64,000 nt of DNA, from NCBI GenBank assembly GCA_963969495.1, contig OZ018330.1:68123936-68187935 (forward strand). The letters are read 5' to 3'. Below are positions 22,056-33,654 of the stretch, in pieces. The notes under the pieces are model-generated. The model was not told where the DNA came from. It saw only the letters and a list, made by a program, of their open reading frames with translations, and did not search any database. Source of the stretch: Ceratothoa steindachneri. Lineage: Eukaryota; Arthropoda; Malacostraca; Isopoda; Cymothoidae. Within the stretch, counting starts at the first letter, position 1. Each line of letters begins with the position of its first letter. Position numbers and translations under genes: made by a program.

Positions 22056-22536
22056 CATTACTCTCACAAAAAGACGTATCAGCACGCATCAATGCCAGAA
22101 CTCGTTGATGTAATCTTGGGAGAAGATATTTCGGACCACTGATCCCTGTGCGGGTTTCTATCTCCCCCTCCGATTGTATGGAAGACTCGATTGCCCCGGG
22201 TGATTTGTCGCCTCTTACGACACGTGGCAGAATACGGTACAGGGATCCTCCAGTGCGGCACCATTACGCCCTTATTAATGTCAATATTATTATTAACGTT
22301 GTAAATGAATGGAATTGGAGGAATAGAGGACTAATGCAGAGAAAAAAAAGGAAAAGTCAAACTAGCTCGGTCTCCATTCCATGAGTCTAAGCAGCTTAAA
22401 TAATTAAAATAAGTCACCGTTAGACCTCAGGCAAAAGTATTTAACAGATCAATGGAAAAAAAGAAAAAAAGGTCGTTTCAAAAATAGTCAACTTAGCCAA
22501 TGTGACTCATATTTTGGGGATCATCAATGCTCTACA
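22056..22536. other. Unassigned sequence
   Basis: A GC-richer block (about 22130-22270) gives open frames on both strands without recognisable domains. The rest is AT-rich. Confidence 0.35.
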
Positions 22537-24410
22537 AACTACAGGTCAATTAATCTAATTTCCTTACTTATTAAACTATTTGAATCAATCGTTAAAGATA
22601 AAATAGTCAAACATCTCGACGACCATGGACTAATTCGATACACAGAACATGGTTTGCAAAAAAACAATTCCTTCGTAAATTGCTTAATTTTTTTTTCATA
22701 AATTGCCTTAAAGTTTCAGATTGACGACTGATTAAAACGCTCGAAGTTTACGTTTTCTGTGAACACTTTTCCACATGGTTAGAAAGATTACAGAACGAAA
22801 TATATAATAGTACTTCACCGAAATTAATCGGGGGAATATAAAAGGGTGTTCCATAAAGGGCGCCGAATTTAAATTGGGCGACACTTTTGAGTTTTGAAGT
22901 TTGAAGGCAATATTTTTTCATGTTTACTATTTCTCTTCACTCCGATTAATAATCTTTTGTTTGTTTTTTTCAGAATACTTGTGTGCGGTGTGTCATCAGA
23001 CAGTTTTCAACTGAGCAGTGCATTCTCATCGTGAACACATTTTACCAAAACGGAGAAAGTTCGACGCAACAGTTCGAACACTTCCTACCATTTTGGTGAG
23101 AAATGAAACACCCAACGAGTCTACGGTTCGCAGAATAATGGGGAGAATCGTTCTTGTCAGAAAGAGCAACAAATTGTTGTTGTGCGAAACAGTGTCACTC
23201 TGAGTCCGGAAAAATCGATTCACCGACATTCGCAGCAATTGGCCATCCCGAACACTTCATTACATCGAATTCTGCATAAAGATCTACATATTGCGTACAA
23301 AATTCAACTTACGCAGCATCTTCAGCCACCTGACCACAGGAGGCGGAAGCAAATTGCTGACTGGGTTGGGGAGAGACGAGGCCCCCTTTCAAATGAGTGG
23401 ATTTGTCAATAAACAGAACTGTTGGATTTGGGGAAATGAAAATCATCGAATAATGCAAGAGCGTGAAATGCATCCACTAAAAGCAACTGTGTGCTGTGGT
23501 TTGGGGGCAGGTAAAGTGCTTGGACCGTTCTTCCTTGAAGAAGATGAAGGAAATACAGTTAACATTAATGGAAAACGTTACCTATACATAATATCCATTC
23601 AGTTGAGGCCGAACTTGGAAGATATAGAGATTGAAAACCCTTGATTTCACACTACCACACTGCCACACTACCCGCCAAACGTTTGCATTACTTTACGAAA
23701 CCTTTCCCTCAACGAGTGATATCCTTGCATGGTGACCAGGATTGGCCACCAAAGTCCTGTGGATTTCGTTTTCTTATCGGAGTGTGTGAAATCATAGGTA
23801 TACACTAACAAACTACGCAAAATTCCCGTACTCAAGGCTGAAATCAGGCGTGTGATTGGAGGCATCGAGCCACACATCTGTAAGAGAGTTATCGGATAAA
23901 TGTACTCAGGCTCACTGCAGGTAGACATATGGCCAGTATTGTGTTTATTACCTAAACGAGAGACATAACTCATTAGAAATATACCAAATATAACGATATT
24001 TATAAAAATTCGTTTTAATTTTTCATCTTTCAATTTCGGCAGCCTTTATGGAACACACTATAGTATCTGGTGGAGCTCCAAAATGATCTGTACTGAGACC
24101 ACTTCTATTTCTAACGTAGGTTAGTGATATAAACAATGAAGTTTTTTCCGTAATCTGACAAAGACCTAATATTTAACTATACTGTCCCAGGAATATTCTT
24201 ACGTAAAGTGGAGACTGAAAGAGTGTTAAGAATGTCCATTAACAACTACTTAAAAATTTCAGAACCGTGTGCAGAGGCATGTAAAAAAGTCAACAATGTC
24301 TCGCTTTATCCTTAGAAGTTTCCCCTACAATTCAAAATGAATCGTTTTGCCATTGTACAAGTCAATCGTAAGGCCGTACTTATAATTAGGTCTCTTCATT
24401 TGTAAAATAA
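22537..24410 (+). pseudogene. CR1-like LINE reverse transcriptase remnant, interrupted by a transposon
   Basis: Two segments of one decayed reverse transcriptase flank a DNA transposon. The first (22537-22700) reads NYRSINLISLLIKLFESIVKD, the counterpart of the RPISL motif region, then TEHGLQ. The second (about 24065-24410) resumes at VSGGAPK then SVLRPLLFLT, the counterpart of SGVPQGSVLGPLLF, and continues to a C-terminal region with CAEACKKVN. Stops and frameshifts are frequent, so the copy is dead. The order and spacing agree with the intact LINE at 18.7-21.6 kb, and the family is CR1-like. The transposon at 22841-24058 accounts for the gap. Confidence 0.75.
22841..24058 (+). mobile_element. 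Decayed Tc1/mariner-superfamily DNA transposon
   Basis: A 1.2-kb element with terminal inverted repeats: the left end has GTGTTCCATAAAGGGCGCCG (from 22846) and the complement of the right end has GTGTTCCATAAAGGCTGCCG, with TA dinucleotides outside. Inside, degraded plus-strand transposase segments appear in order: RRKFDATVRTL; SLHRILHKDLH (about 23250); FVNKQNCWIWGNENHRIM (about 23400); TVCCGLGAGKVLGPFF (about 23495); and a C-terminal stretch resembling RVISLHGDQDWPPKSCGFRF (about 23715). These match the eukaryotic Tc1/mariner-like transposases with a DDE catalytic triad, but several frameshifts and stops break the gene. It is inserted in the LINE remnant 22537-24410. Confidence 0.8.
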
Positions 24411-25545
24411 AAATGAAAAAATACTTGAAAGGGGGCAGCGGTGCGCCACTAAGAGGGTAGACCGATTGCACCGAATCTTATGAGAAAAAGTTGAAGGTGT
24501 CAATTTGCTATCACTGGTGACACCTAGATATAGGGTTATATTGATTCAAGGTTTTATGTTATTAAATTGTTGAAAATGATCAATCTGATTGATTATTTGA
24601 ACTTAATAACCTGAGTACTGCAGGAACAATGGATTCAAGATCAAAATAAGGCATTGTAAAACTAACGCCTTACAAAGCGATTAATCATGTTTAAATATCC
24701 TTTAGAATTTTTTCAGAGAGATTGGTAAGTTTGGTAACTTATAATTACACATAGCACAAAATATACAAAACACACAAAAAGATATCGAGGAAAGGATTCA
24801 AATTCAACTTTGAGTAAAAATCAAATCCCTAAGTTCGAATGGGAGATTTCAAACTGACATTGAGGAAGTTCTTCATTTCCAAAGCGCAAACTAGAGATTT
24901 TTTCTTCCTGCGTTAGGGTTGGTAGTAGCATTTCCGTTCGTGTGTAGTTTCAATAATCTCCTAGATCTTTCACAAGATCGTAAGTTAATTAACTGGAATT
25001 AACTCTAAGTTGACGTATTTGTCGATGCTGGCTGTAATTTCTTATAATCGTATAAAATGCCTGGCAAAATCGTTTATCTGGAGGATCGGAAATTTGCTGA
25101 TTGACGTCCTATGAAATGGCCGCAATTCGGTGGATTGTGGGATGTCGTGGTTATTCTGGGCCTCAATCTGACCGTTTGGAATCTGTTATTAAAGGAAGAG
25201 ATTTAAAAGTGTATGTTCTCTTTTCTACTTGAGAGATTTACGTCTTTTTTTGTCCTCTTACAAAAGCCATGTATACTTGTCCTTGTTGATTTCGAAATGC
25301 GTTCCCTCTTCCCCAATGGGTGATTCTCCACCTGCAATGGCGACGCTTTATCTCACATTAGCTTTATTGGTCCTTACTTTGATTCACTTCTTTTCTCCCC
25401 ACACTGCCACCCCTAACCCCCCGCGATCAATGGGTGGGTTCGTTTGGGCAGAGGGAAGACTTCGGTCGCACTTTAAATCCGACTTTGGGCTACCCCGCGT
25501 ATGAACACCAACGAAGCTCATCCTCCCAATCCCCATTAGCACCCC
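24411..25545. other. AT-rich sequence without recognised features
   Basis: I see no coding motif. Open frames at 25229-25575 occur on both strands over a slightly GC-richer patch and have no recognisable domains. Confidence 0.4.
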
Positions 25546-25731
25546 AGTGGGTACTAGTTTGTACTTTAGGGACACTAGCCCTATATACGAACTTGTTTAA
25601 TCTGCCAATGGGTACTAGTTCGTACTTTAGGGACACTATCCCTATGTACGAACTTGTTTAATCTGCTAATGGGTACTAGTTCGTACTTTGGGGGCACTAG
25701 ACGTCTGTACGAACTCGCCTAATCTGCCTCG
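25546..25731. repeat. 61-bp tandem repeat, three copies, each with a hairpin
   Basis: Units start at 25546, 25607 and 25668. In the central copy AGTTCGTAC (25617-25625) pairs with GTACGAACT (25646-25654), and TAGGGA pairs with TCCCTA inside it around a CACTA loop. The third copy keeps the outer arms but changes the inner stem. No coding potential is evident. Origin unknown; it may be part of a foldback element. Confidence 0.85.
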
Positions 25732-28377
<2,646 letters not shown>

Positions 28378-28563
28378 TAAAAATCACGAGAGGTAACACG
28401 TGAATAAGTATAAATATTCTGTTGTACCACGTAGGGAAAGAGAAAGATTGATTGGAGCTAGTACTTTCGTAATCTTAATAACTTTTTCAAACTCACAATG
28501 GTTTATGAAATAGAGAGACACTGTATTTATACAAAGCAATGTTTTCCCTATAAAATCAGATGT

Positions 28564-28875
28564 TCAGATTTTTTTTATGACCTCTGATAAGTTTGTTTCG
28601 AGGAAGAAAGATAGGACTGGATCTAAAGAAAACAAACCTGGGCTAATATTTATATTTCTCTCCTTTCTGCTGGAGATTAGGAACGATTCACAGATATTTC
28701 TGCTAAAAAAATCATTTATATGTATTATGGTATCTGCTTTTGACCAGTTAATCTGGTGACCCATCTTAAGCTTGTTGATAGCCAAAGCATTATTTGTATA
28801 TCCCTTTTGATATTGCTTAATTCTTAAGGAGATATCTTTAGAAATTTGACCTACATAGAATAAATTATAATCCAA
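28564..28875 (-). pseudogene. Penelope-like GIY-YIG endonuclease domain
   Basis: A 103-codon frame downstream of the RT segment. NLFYVGQISKDISLRIKQY is the GIY-YIG core with the conserved arginine, and the later ESFLIS segment supplies the expected glutamate. In these elements the domain nicks target DNA. It is separated from the RT segment by about 330 bp containing stops. Confidence 0.7.
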
Positions 28876-29200
28876 GGTATACTATATATTACATTATTAT
28901 CGTTCCTTGGACTGTGTTTTATTAACATATTTTTTAATTTATAATTGTATTTAAAAATTAAATTTATATCAAGTTGTTTTAACATTGGTACTACATACAA
29001 GAAATTATCATGGTAAGGTAAAGGTTCTGTTTTCCTTAACTTACGGTTATAGAATGTTTTTTAGCTTTATATATGCAGTTTTCCAAAAACTATTTCTGGT
29101 AACACAGATTGAAGGCAATCTCTTCAATTTTTGTAAATTCTTGGTCTATATAGTCAGGACTACATATTCTGAGTGCCCTAAGATACATGGAATAAAATAC

Positions 29201-29605
29201 TCATGTTTTAATATTTTTAGAATGACCTGAATAAAAATGCACATATGATAAATTATTTGTCAGTTTCCTGAAAATAGAAAACTTAAACCTGTCTGGTTGT
29301 CTAATTATTAGAACATCTAAGAAAGGAAAGCTATTATTTTTTACTTTTTCTAAAGTAAATTTAATTGGCGGAACTAATGAATTAATAAATAAAAGAATAC
29401 CATCGAGGTCAAAATATTTCTTTAGAATTCCCAGGCCATCGTCTACATAGCTGTACCAAACAATTTGAGTGGACGAAACCGGTGGAATCAGCCTCGTTTC
29501 AAAATATTCCATATATATATATTTGACAATAATGAAGATACGCGTTTACCCATAGCCATGCCAAACACTTTTTCGTAGAACTTGTCGTTGAAACTAAATA
29601 TTTGG
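29201..29605 (-). pseudogene. Penelope-like reverse transcriptase, C-terminal half
   Basis: Frames 29721-29488 and 29512-29201 give, in order, NDKFYEKVFGMAMGK, LLSNIYI, and the catalytic box WYSYVDDGLGI, followed by FPFLDVLI. Related proteins have GMPMGNPLSP where this copy has GMAMGKRVSS. A frame change separates the two segments near 29500. The residues of the first frame upstream of NDKFYE are translated pLTR, not protein. The N-terminal RT half is missing, so the enzyme is not functional. Confidence 0.8.
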
Positions 29606-29818
29606 TTGTACCACGTAGAGAAAAAAAGATTGATTGGAGCTAGTACTTTCGTTATCCTAATAACATTTTCAAACTCACAATGGTTTATGAAATAGAGAGA
29701 CAGTGTATTTATACAAAGCAATGTTTTCCCTATAAAATCAGATGGTCATTAAGATAACGAACAAACTAGCTCCAATCAATCTCTCTTTTTTCCTTGGTGG
29801 TACCCCCCCTCAAATTTA

Positions 29819-29820
<2 letters not shown>

Positions 29821-29898
<78 letters not shown>
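29821..29898. repeat. (TA)n microsatellite
   Basis: About 78 bp of TA dinucleotide between Penelope-like elements 1 and 2. Confidence 0.98.
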
Positions 29899-29902
<4 letters not shown>

Positions 29903-30173
29903 TAAAAGAACTCAATGGCGAGTTATGGTATATGGTAGTGAAACCACTGTATAGGAGCTAAAAGTTTAATTTACGAGACTAGTTTCAGAATGTAGTTTAT
30001 CATACCCTCTTCAATCGTATACTGAAAATGCAATTGTTACAAAAGTCGATAAACAGCGTACAGATCAGAAAAAAAATAAAAAGAAAAACTACAAAGAACA
30101 CAAAATCGCGGAAAAAGGTCATTAATCAGGGAGTACAAGTCTAAGGTCGTTGACTAAGCTGTTTACGATGAGG

Positions 30174-30614
30174 TTACGGGAATGAGGGTTGCCTTTCAAT
30201 TGCCCATCTGACAAATTTAATATTGGGAATTTCCCCTATTAATATAGATTCTACTATTTTTCTTTTACGGAAATCTTTACAATTATATATGATTTGTGCC
30301 TTTGAATAGTCAATTTGGTGGTTGAAGTTGCTAATATGATTAAAAATACTGGATGTGGTACTGCCTCGTTTGACATCACCATTATGTTCATAAATTCGTT
30401 TTGTTAAAGTTTTTCCGGTCTCTCCTATGTAAAATGAGGGACAGTTTGTACAGCCACACCTGATTAAATATACATCTGCTTCATTTGGCTGATCCACAGG
30501 CTTGGTCGAAGGGAAAGATTTAAGGATATAAAAAGGGTATTTAAATGTGGTTAGGCCTGGGAAAATAACTTTGTTCTCTCCTTTGAGGAGGGGAGAAAAG
30601 GGAGGGATAGACAC
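30174..30614 (-). pseudogene. Penelope-like GIY-YIG endonuclease domain
   Basis: A 146-codon frame with a clear GIY-YIG endonuclease: VYLIRCGCTN, CPSFYIGETGKTLTKRIYEH, and a later KIVESILI carrying the conserved glutamate. The Cys pairs preceding FYIGE match the Cys-containing insert seen in many Penelope-like endonucleases. It lies downstream of the RT fragment of the same element with degraded sequence in between. This domain alone has no interruption. Confidence 0.85.
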
Positions 30615-30946
30615 TTCGTATTACTAAATTTTTATCCTTGGGACGGTAATGAGTAGATTTTGCTTAAGATAAACTTTGATTGATCACGTGCAGGGGATAG
30701 TTTAATTCAATGAAACTGCAGGTTATATATGTAATCTCATCTTCTAGAAAGCAAGCGTCACATATTCTAAGTGCTCTCAAAACATACCTGATGCAACGGC
30801 TCGCTTAATGTTAATATCTTGAAGAGAAAAGAAATGGATATAAGAGTTAGAATGGGTTGGTTTTCTGTACACAGTGAAGCTAATCTTGTCAATGAATCTA
30901 ACAATTTTTACATCAAGAAAGGATATACAATTATCTTTTTCCCACT

Positions 30947-31335
30947 CTACTTTAAAATTGATAGTGGGATGGAGGTCGTTAAGATTTTTAAGGAAATTGT
31001 CAAATAAGTTAGACTATTTATAGGCCAAATCGATGTGACATCATCTACACTCCTATACCATACAAAATTATGATGGGCAATCACAGAAGGGAGTAATGAT
31101 ACTTCGAAATGCTCCATAAAAAGGTTACATAATATGGGCGATAAAGGATTACCCATGCTAAGGCCATATTTTTGACGGAAAAAACCCATATCGCTGATAA
31201 ATACATTGTCAGTAACATAAAGTTTAACAAGATTTATAATTTTATTTTTGCCTAGAGGGAGGCTTAATTTTTGATTATCTAATACCTTAGATGAACATCA
31301 AGAGCTTCGTTAACTGGCAAATTAATGAACAGAAG
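30947..31335 (-). pseudogene. Penelope-like reverse transcriptase fragment with altered active site
   Basis: The minus-strand reading gives LPVNEALDV, a LGKNKIINLVKLYVTDN segment, GFFRQKYGLSMGNPLSPILC (a well preserved GNPLSP region) and then the catalytic box. That box reads WYRSVDDV, where the family has Y-V-D-D, so Tyr is replaced by Ser. A frameshift lies in the first part near 31295. The downstream RT end is degraded. Confidence 0.8.
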
Positions 31336-31494
31336 TCAGTAGCGAGTTTTGGTATTTGATAGTGAAACCACTGTAGAGTAGCATAGAATTTATTTACGAG
31401 ACTAGTTTCGGTACGAAATTTACCATAACCTCTTCAGTGGTATATTGAAAATAGAATGGATACAAAAGTCGCTACACAGCCCTAAAATCAGCAC

Positions 31495-32830
31495 GCCACT
31501 GGATTGACTTCTCCTTCACGCATAATATATTCCTCTGATTTCATTGAAAAATTTATAAAAATTAATATAGAAGGTAGCCGCCTAGTTAACTTTGATGTAG
31601 ATGCATGTTCACCAATGTCCCAATTAATGAAGTACTTGATGTTCTATCTAAGGTATTAGAAAATCCGATATTGAACCTCTCACTAGGTAAAAATAAAATA
31701 ATAAATCTTGTAAAACTATGTGTTTCTGACAATATATCCATTAGTGAAATCGGTTTCTTCCGTCAAAAATATGGACAATCCCTTATCGCCCATATTATGT
31801 AATCTTTTTATGGAACATTTCGAAGTTACCTTACTCCATTCTGTTATTCCACATCCGAATTTTGTATAGTTTAGGTATGTAGCTATGTCATATCGATTTG
31901 GCCTATAAAAAATTTAAATTCATTCGACAAATTCCTTAGAAATCTTAACGACCTACATCCAACCATCAACTTTAAAATAGAATTGAAAAAATATAATTGT
32001 TTCGCCTTTCCCGATGTAAAAATTGTAAGAGTCATTGACCAAATTAGCTTCACTGTGTACCGTAAACCGACCAATTCTAACACTTACATCCACTTCTATC
32101 ACATCAAAGCCGTTTCAACAGTTATATCTTGAGAGCAATTAGAATCCTCTCCTCCTCATCAATCAGAGCTTATCTAAAAGTAAATCTACATACTACTGCC
32201 TCAAGGATAAAAACAAAGTGAGAAGCACGAATTGTCACCTCTCCCATTTTCTCCCCTCCTGAAGGGAGTAAACAGAGTTATTTCTTCAGGTCGAACCACG
32301 TTTAAATACGCTTATTCCATCCTCAAATCTTTCCTTCGGCTAAGCCCAAGGATCAGCCAAATGAGGCAGGTGTATATGTAATCCCGTATGAATCCACTAA
32401 CCGTCCCTCGTTCTATATAGGATAGACTTGGGAGAACATTAAAAAAAAAACGAATATATGAAAATAAAGCTGATGTCAGGCGAGGCAGTACTACATCCAG
32501 TATTTCTAATCAAATTAACAGTTACAACCAGCAAATAGATTATTCGAAGTCCCAAATAATATGCATTGTAGGGATTTCCATAAAAGAAAAATTGTAGAAT
32601 CGATACTAATAGAAAAACTTTTCAATTTCAATCTTTCTGACGGTCAATTTAAATGTAGCTACTATTCCCGGAACCCGACGGTAAACAGTATAGTTAATAA
32701 CTTCAAAACCACCAGCCCTAATTAATTACCTTTTTCTCCCTTATTTTTCTTCTTTTGTCCTGATTTTGAGGCTGTGTAGCGACTTTTATATCCATTCTAT
32801 TCTCAGTATACGAATGAAGAGGGCATGGAG
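31495..32830 (+). pseudogene. Penelope-like element 3, degraded RT and GIY-YIG region
   Basis: The plus strand carries a decayed copy closely related to element 2. RT landmarks are RLVNFDV (about 31582), then after a frameshift MFTNVPINEVLDVL (31605), LGKNKIINLVKLCVSDN and GFFRQKYG (about 31755), where the frame shifts again. The endonuclease region shows NEAGVYVIPYEST then SFYIG followed by a stop (about 32360-32430) and KRKIVESILIEK (about 32584). Many stops and indels disable it. At 32769-32829 there is an inverted copy of the repeat found at 31340-31480, marking the end of the element. Elements 2 and 3 therefore form a head-to-head pair around 31.34-31.48 kb. Confidence 0.8.
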
Positions 32831-32865
32831 ACTTTAAATTATATACTCCTATACATTGATTTTAC

Positions 32866-32867
<2 letters not shown>

Positions 32868-32943
<76 letters not shown>
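32868..32943. repeat. (TA)n microsatellite
   Basis: About 76 bp of TA dinucleotide at the outer end of Penelope-like element 3. Confidence 0.98.
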
Positions 32944-32946
<3 letters not shown>

Positions 32947-33120
32947 TTCTATTGAAGTCCACAGCTGTGGCAGCGCTATTAATTTTAACTTGTATTTTCT
33001 TAATATTTCTTACAAGTATTTTAACGGGGTCTTCGAGGCGAGAAAAAAAATCCGCGAATGCCATGCTTTATTCCTAGACATCTTTCGACCGTGTTGGGTC
33101 ATCTTCAGGAAATTAACAGA
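32944..33120 (-). mobile_element. Possible Penelope-type terminal repeat fragment
   Basis: On the minus strand the segment near 33075-33112 reads CCTGAAGATGACCCAACACG followed by GTCGAAAGATG. This is the kind of motif found in Penelope terminal repeats, and the end of element 4 at 60860-60900 shows a similar GAAGATGG then CCCGAAACGTT. No coding part of this family is present. Confidence 0.45.
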
Positions 33121-33654
33121 AATGGAATTATTCTGGTGTACTCAATAGTGGAAAATTTAGATATTGGTAGAAGATGGACGGTAAAAGAAAGGTAGGGTTG
33201 CCCTAGTTGGAGGGGCATCGCAGGCATTTTTATACTCAAACTACTGATTTTTCCTTTTTGTTTTATTAATGTTGACTTGTGTTTTTCTCTCTGTGCGTTC
33301 TTTTTTATGTTCTTCTGTGTATTTGTCTCCTCGTTTTGTTTACTTAATTTTCGTGTAATGTTAAGCTTTCGAGCATTTATTTGTGATCAAATTTAGTGTA
33401 TTACCTCGTGTTTTGTTCTGTTGTACTTGTTTGTTCTTCATTAATTGTGAGTTTAATTTCTGTCTCGTAGTTTTTTGTGTCGTACTCTGTGTTGTTTATG
33501 TTTATGTGTAGATTGGTATTGTTTTTTCCTCGGAACAGAGTCTAGTGCTTGGGAAAAGCCGGTTTCGAGCGACCCTCCCGCGCAATCTGGCAGGGATGTT
33601 TATTCTGTCACGAGTTCTTCTCAGTTCTGGGATGATATCATTGGCCATTGTAGA
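33121..33654 (-). mobile_element. Probable 3' UTR of the Nimb-like LINE
   Basis: Sequence downstream (minus strand) of the ORF2 remnant that ends at 33655. It is T-rich on the plus strand around 33240-33480 and has no gene of its own. The exact 3' end of the LINE is not visible to me. Confidence 0.45.

Larger units (their letters stand above)
28422..29790 (-). mobile_element. Penelope-like element 1 (5'-truncated, flanked by direct repeats)
   Basis: The element lies on the minus strand. Two 139-bp direct repeats, 28422-28560 and 29606-29744, are the terminal repeats (pLTR) typical of Penelope-like elements. A short inverted piece of the same repeat follows at about 29755-29790. Between the repeats are the second half of a reverse transcriptase and a GIY-YIG endonuclease. 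The coding part starts abruptly in the middle of the RT domain, directly joined to the upstream pLTR. That is the usual tandem, 5'-truncated arrangement of this class. (TA)n tracts bound it on both sides (28280-28375 and 29821-29898). Confidence 0.85.
29905..31485 (-). mobile_element. Penelope-like element 2 (5'-truncated, flanked by direct repeats)
   Basis: Direct terminal repeats about 140 bp long, at 29918-30059 and 31340-31480, bracket a truncated RT plus GIY-YIG coding region on the minus strand. As in element 1, the pLTR is joined directly to the middle of the RT domain. The family is distinct from element 1: the repeats and protein sequence differ. The repeat at 31340-31480 is shared in position with the start of element 3, which has the opposite orientation. 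Confidence 0.85.

Noticed and set aside
22195..22250. Word GTCGCCTCTTACGACACGTG, which I associate vaguely with other animal repeats
   Set aside because: I cannot name the family and the similarity is from memory only.
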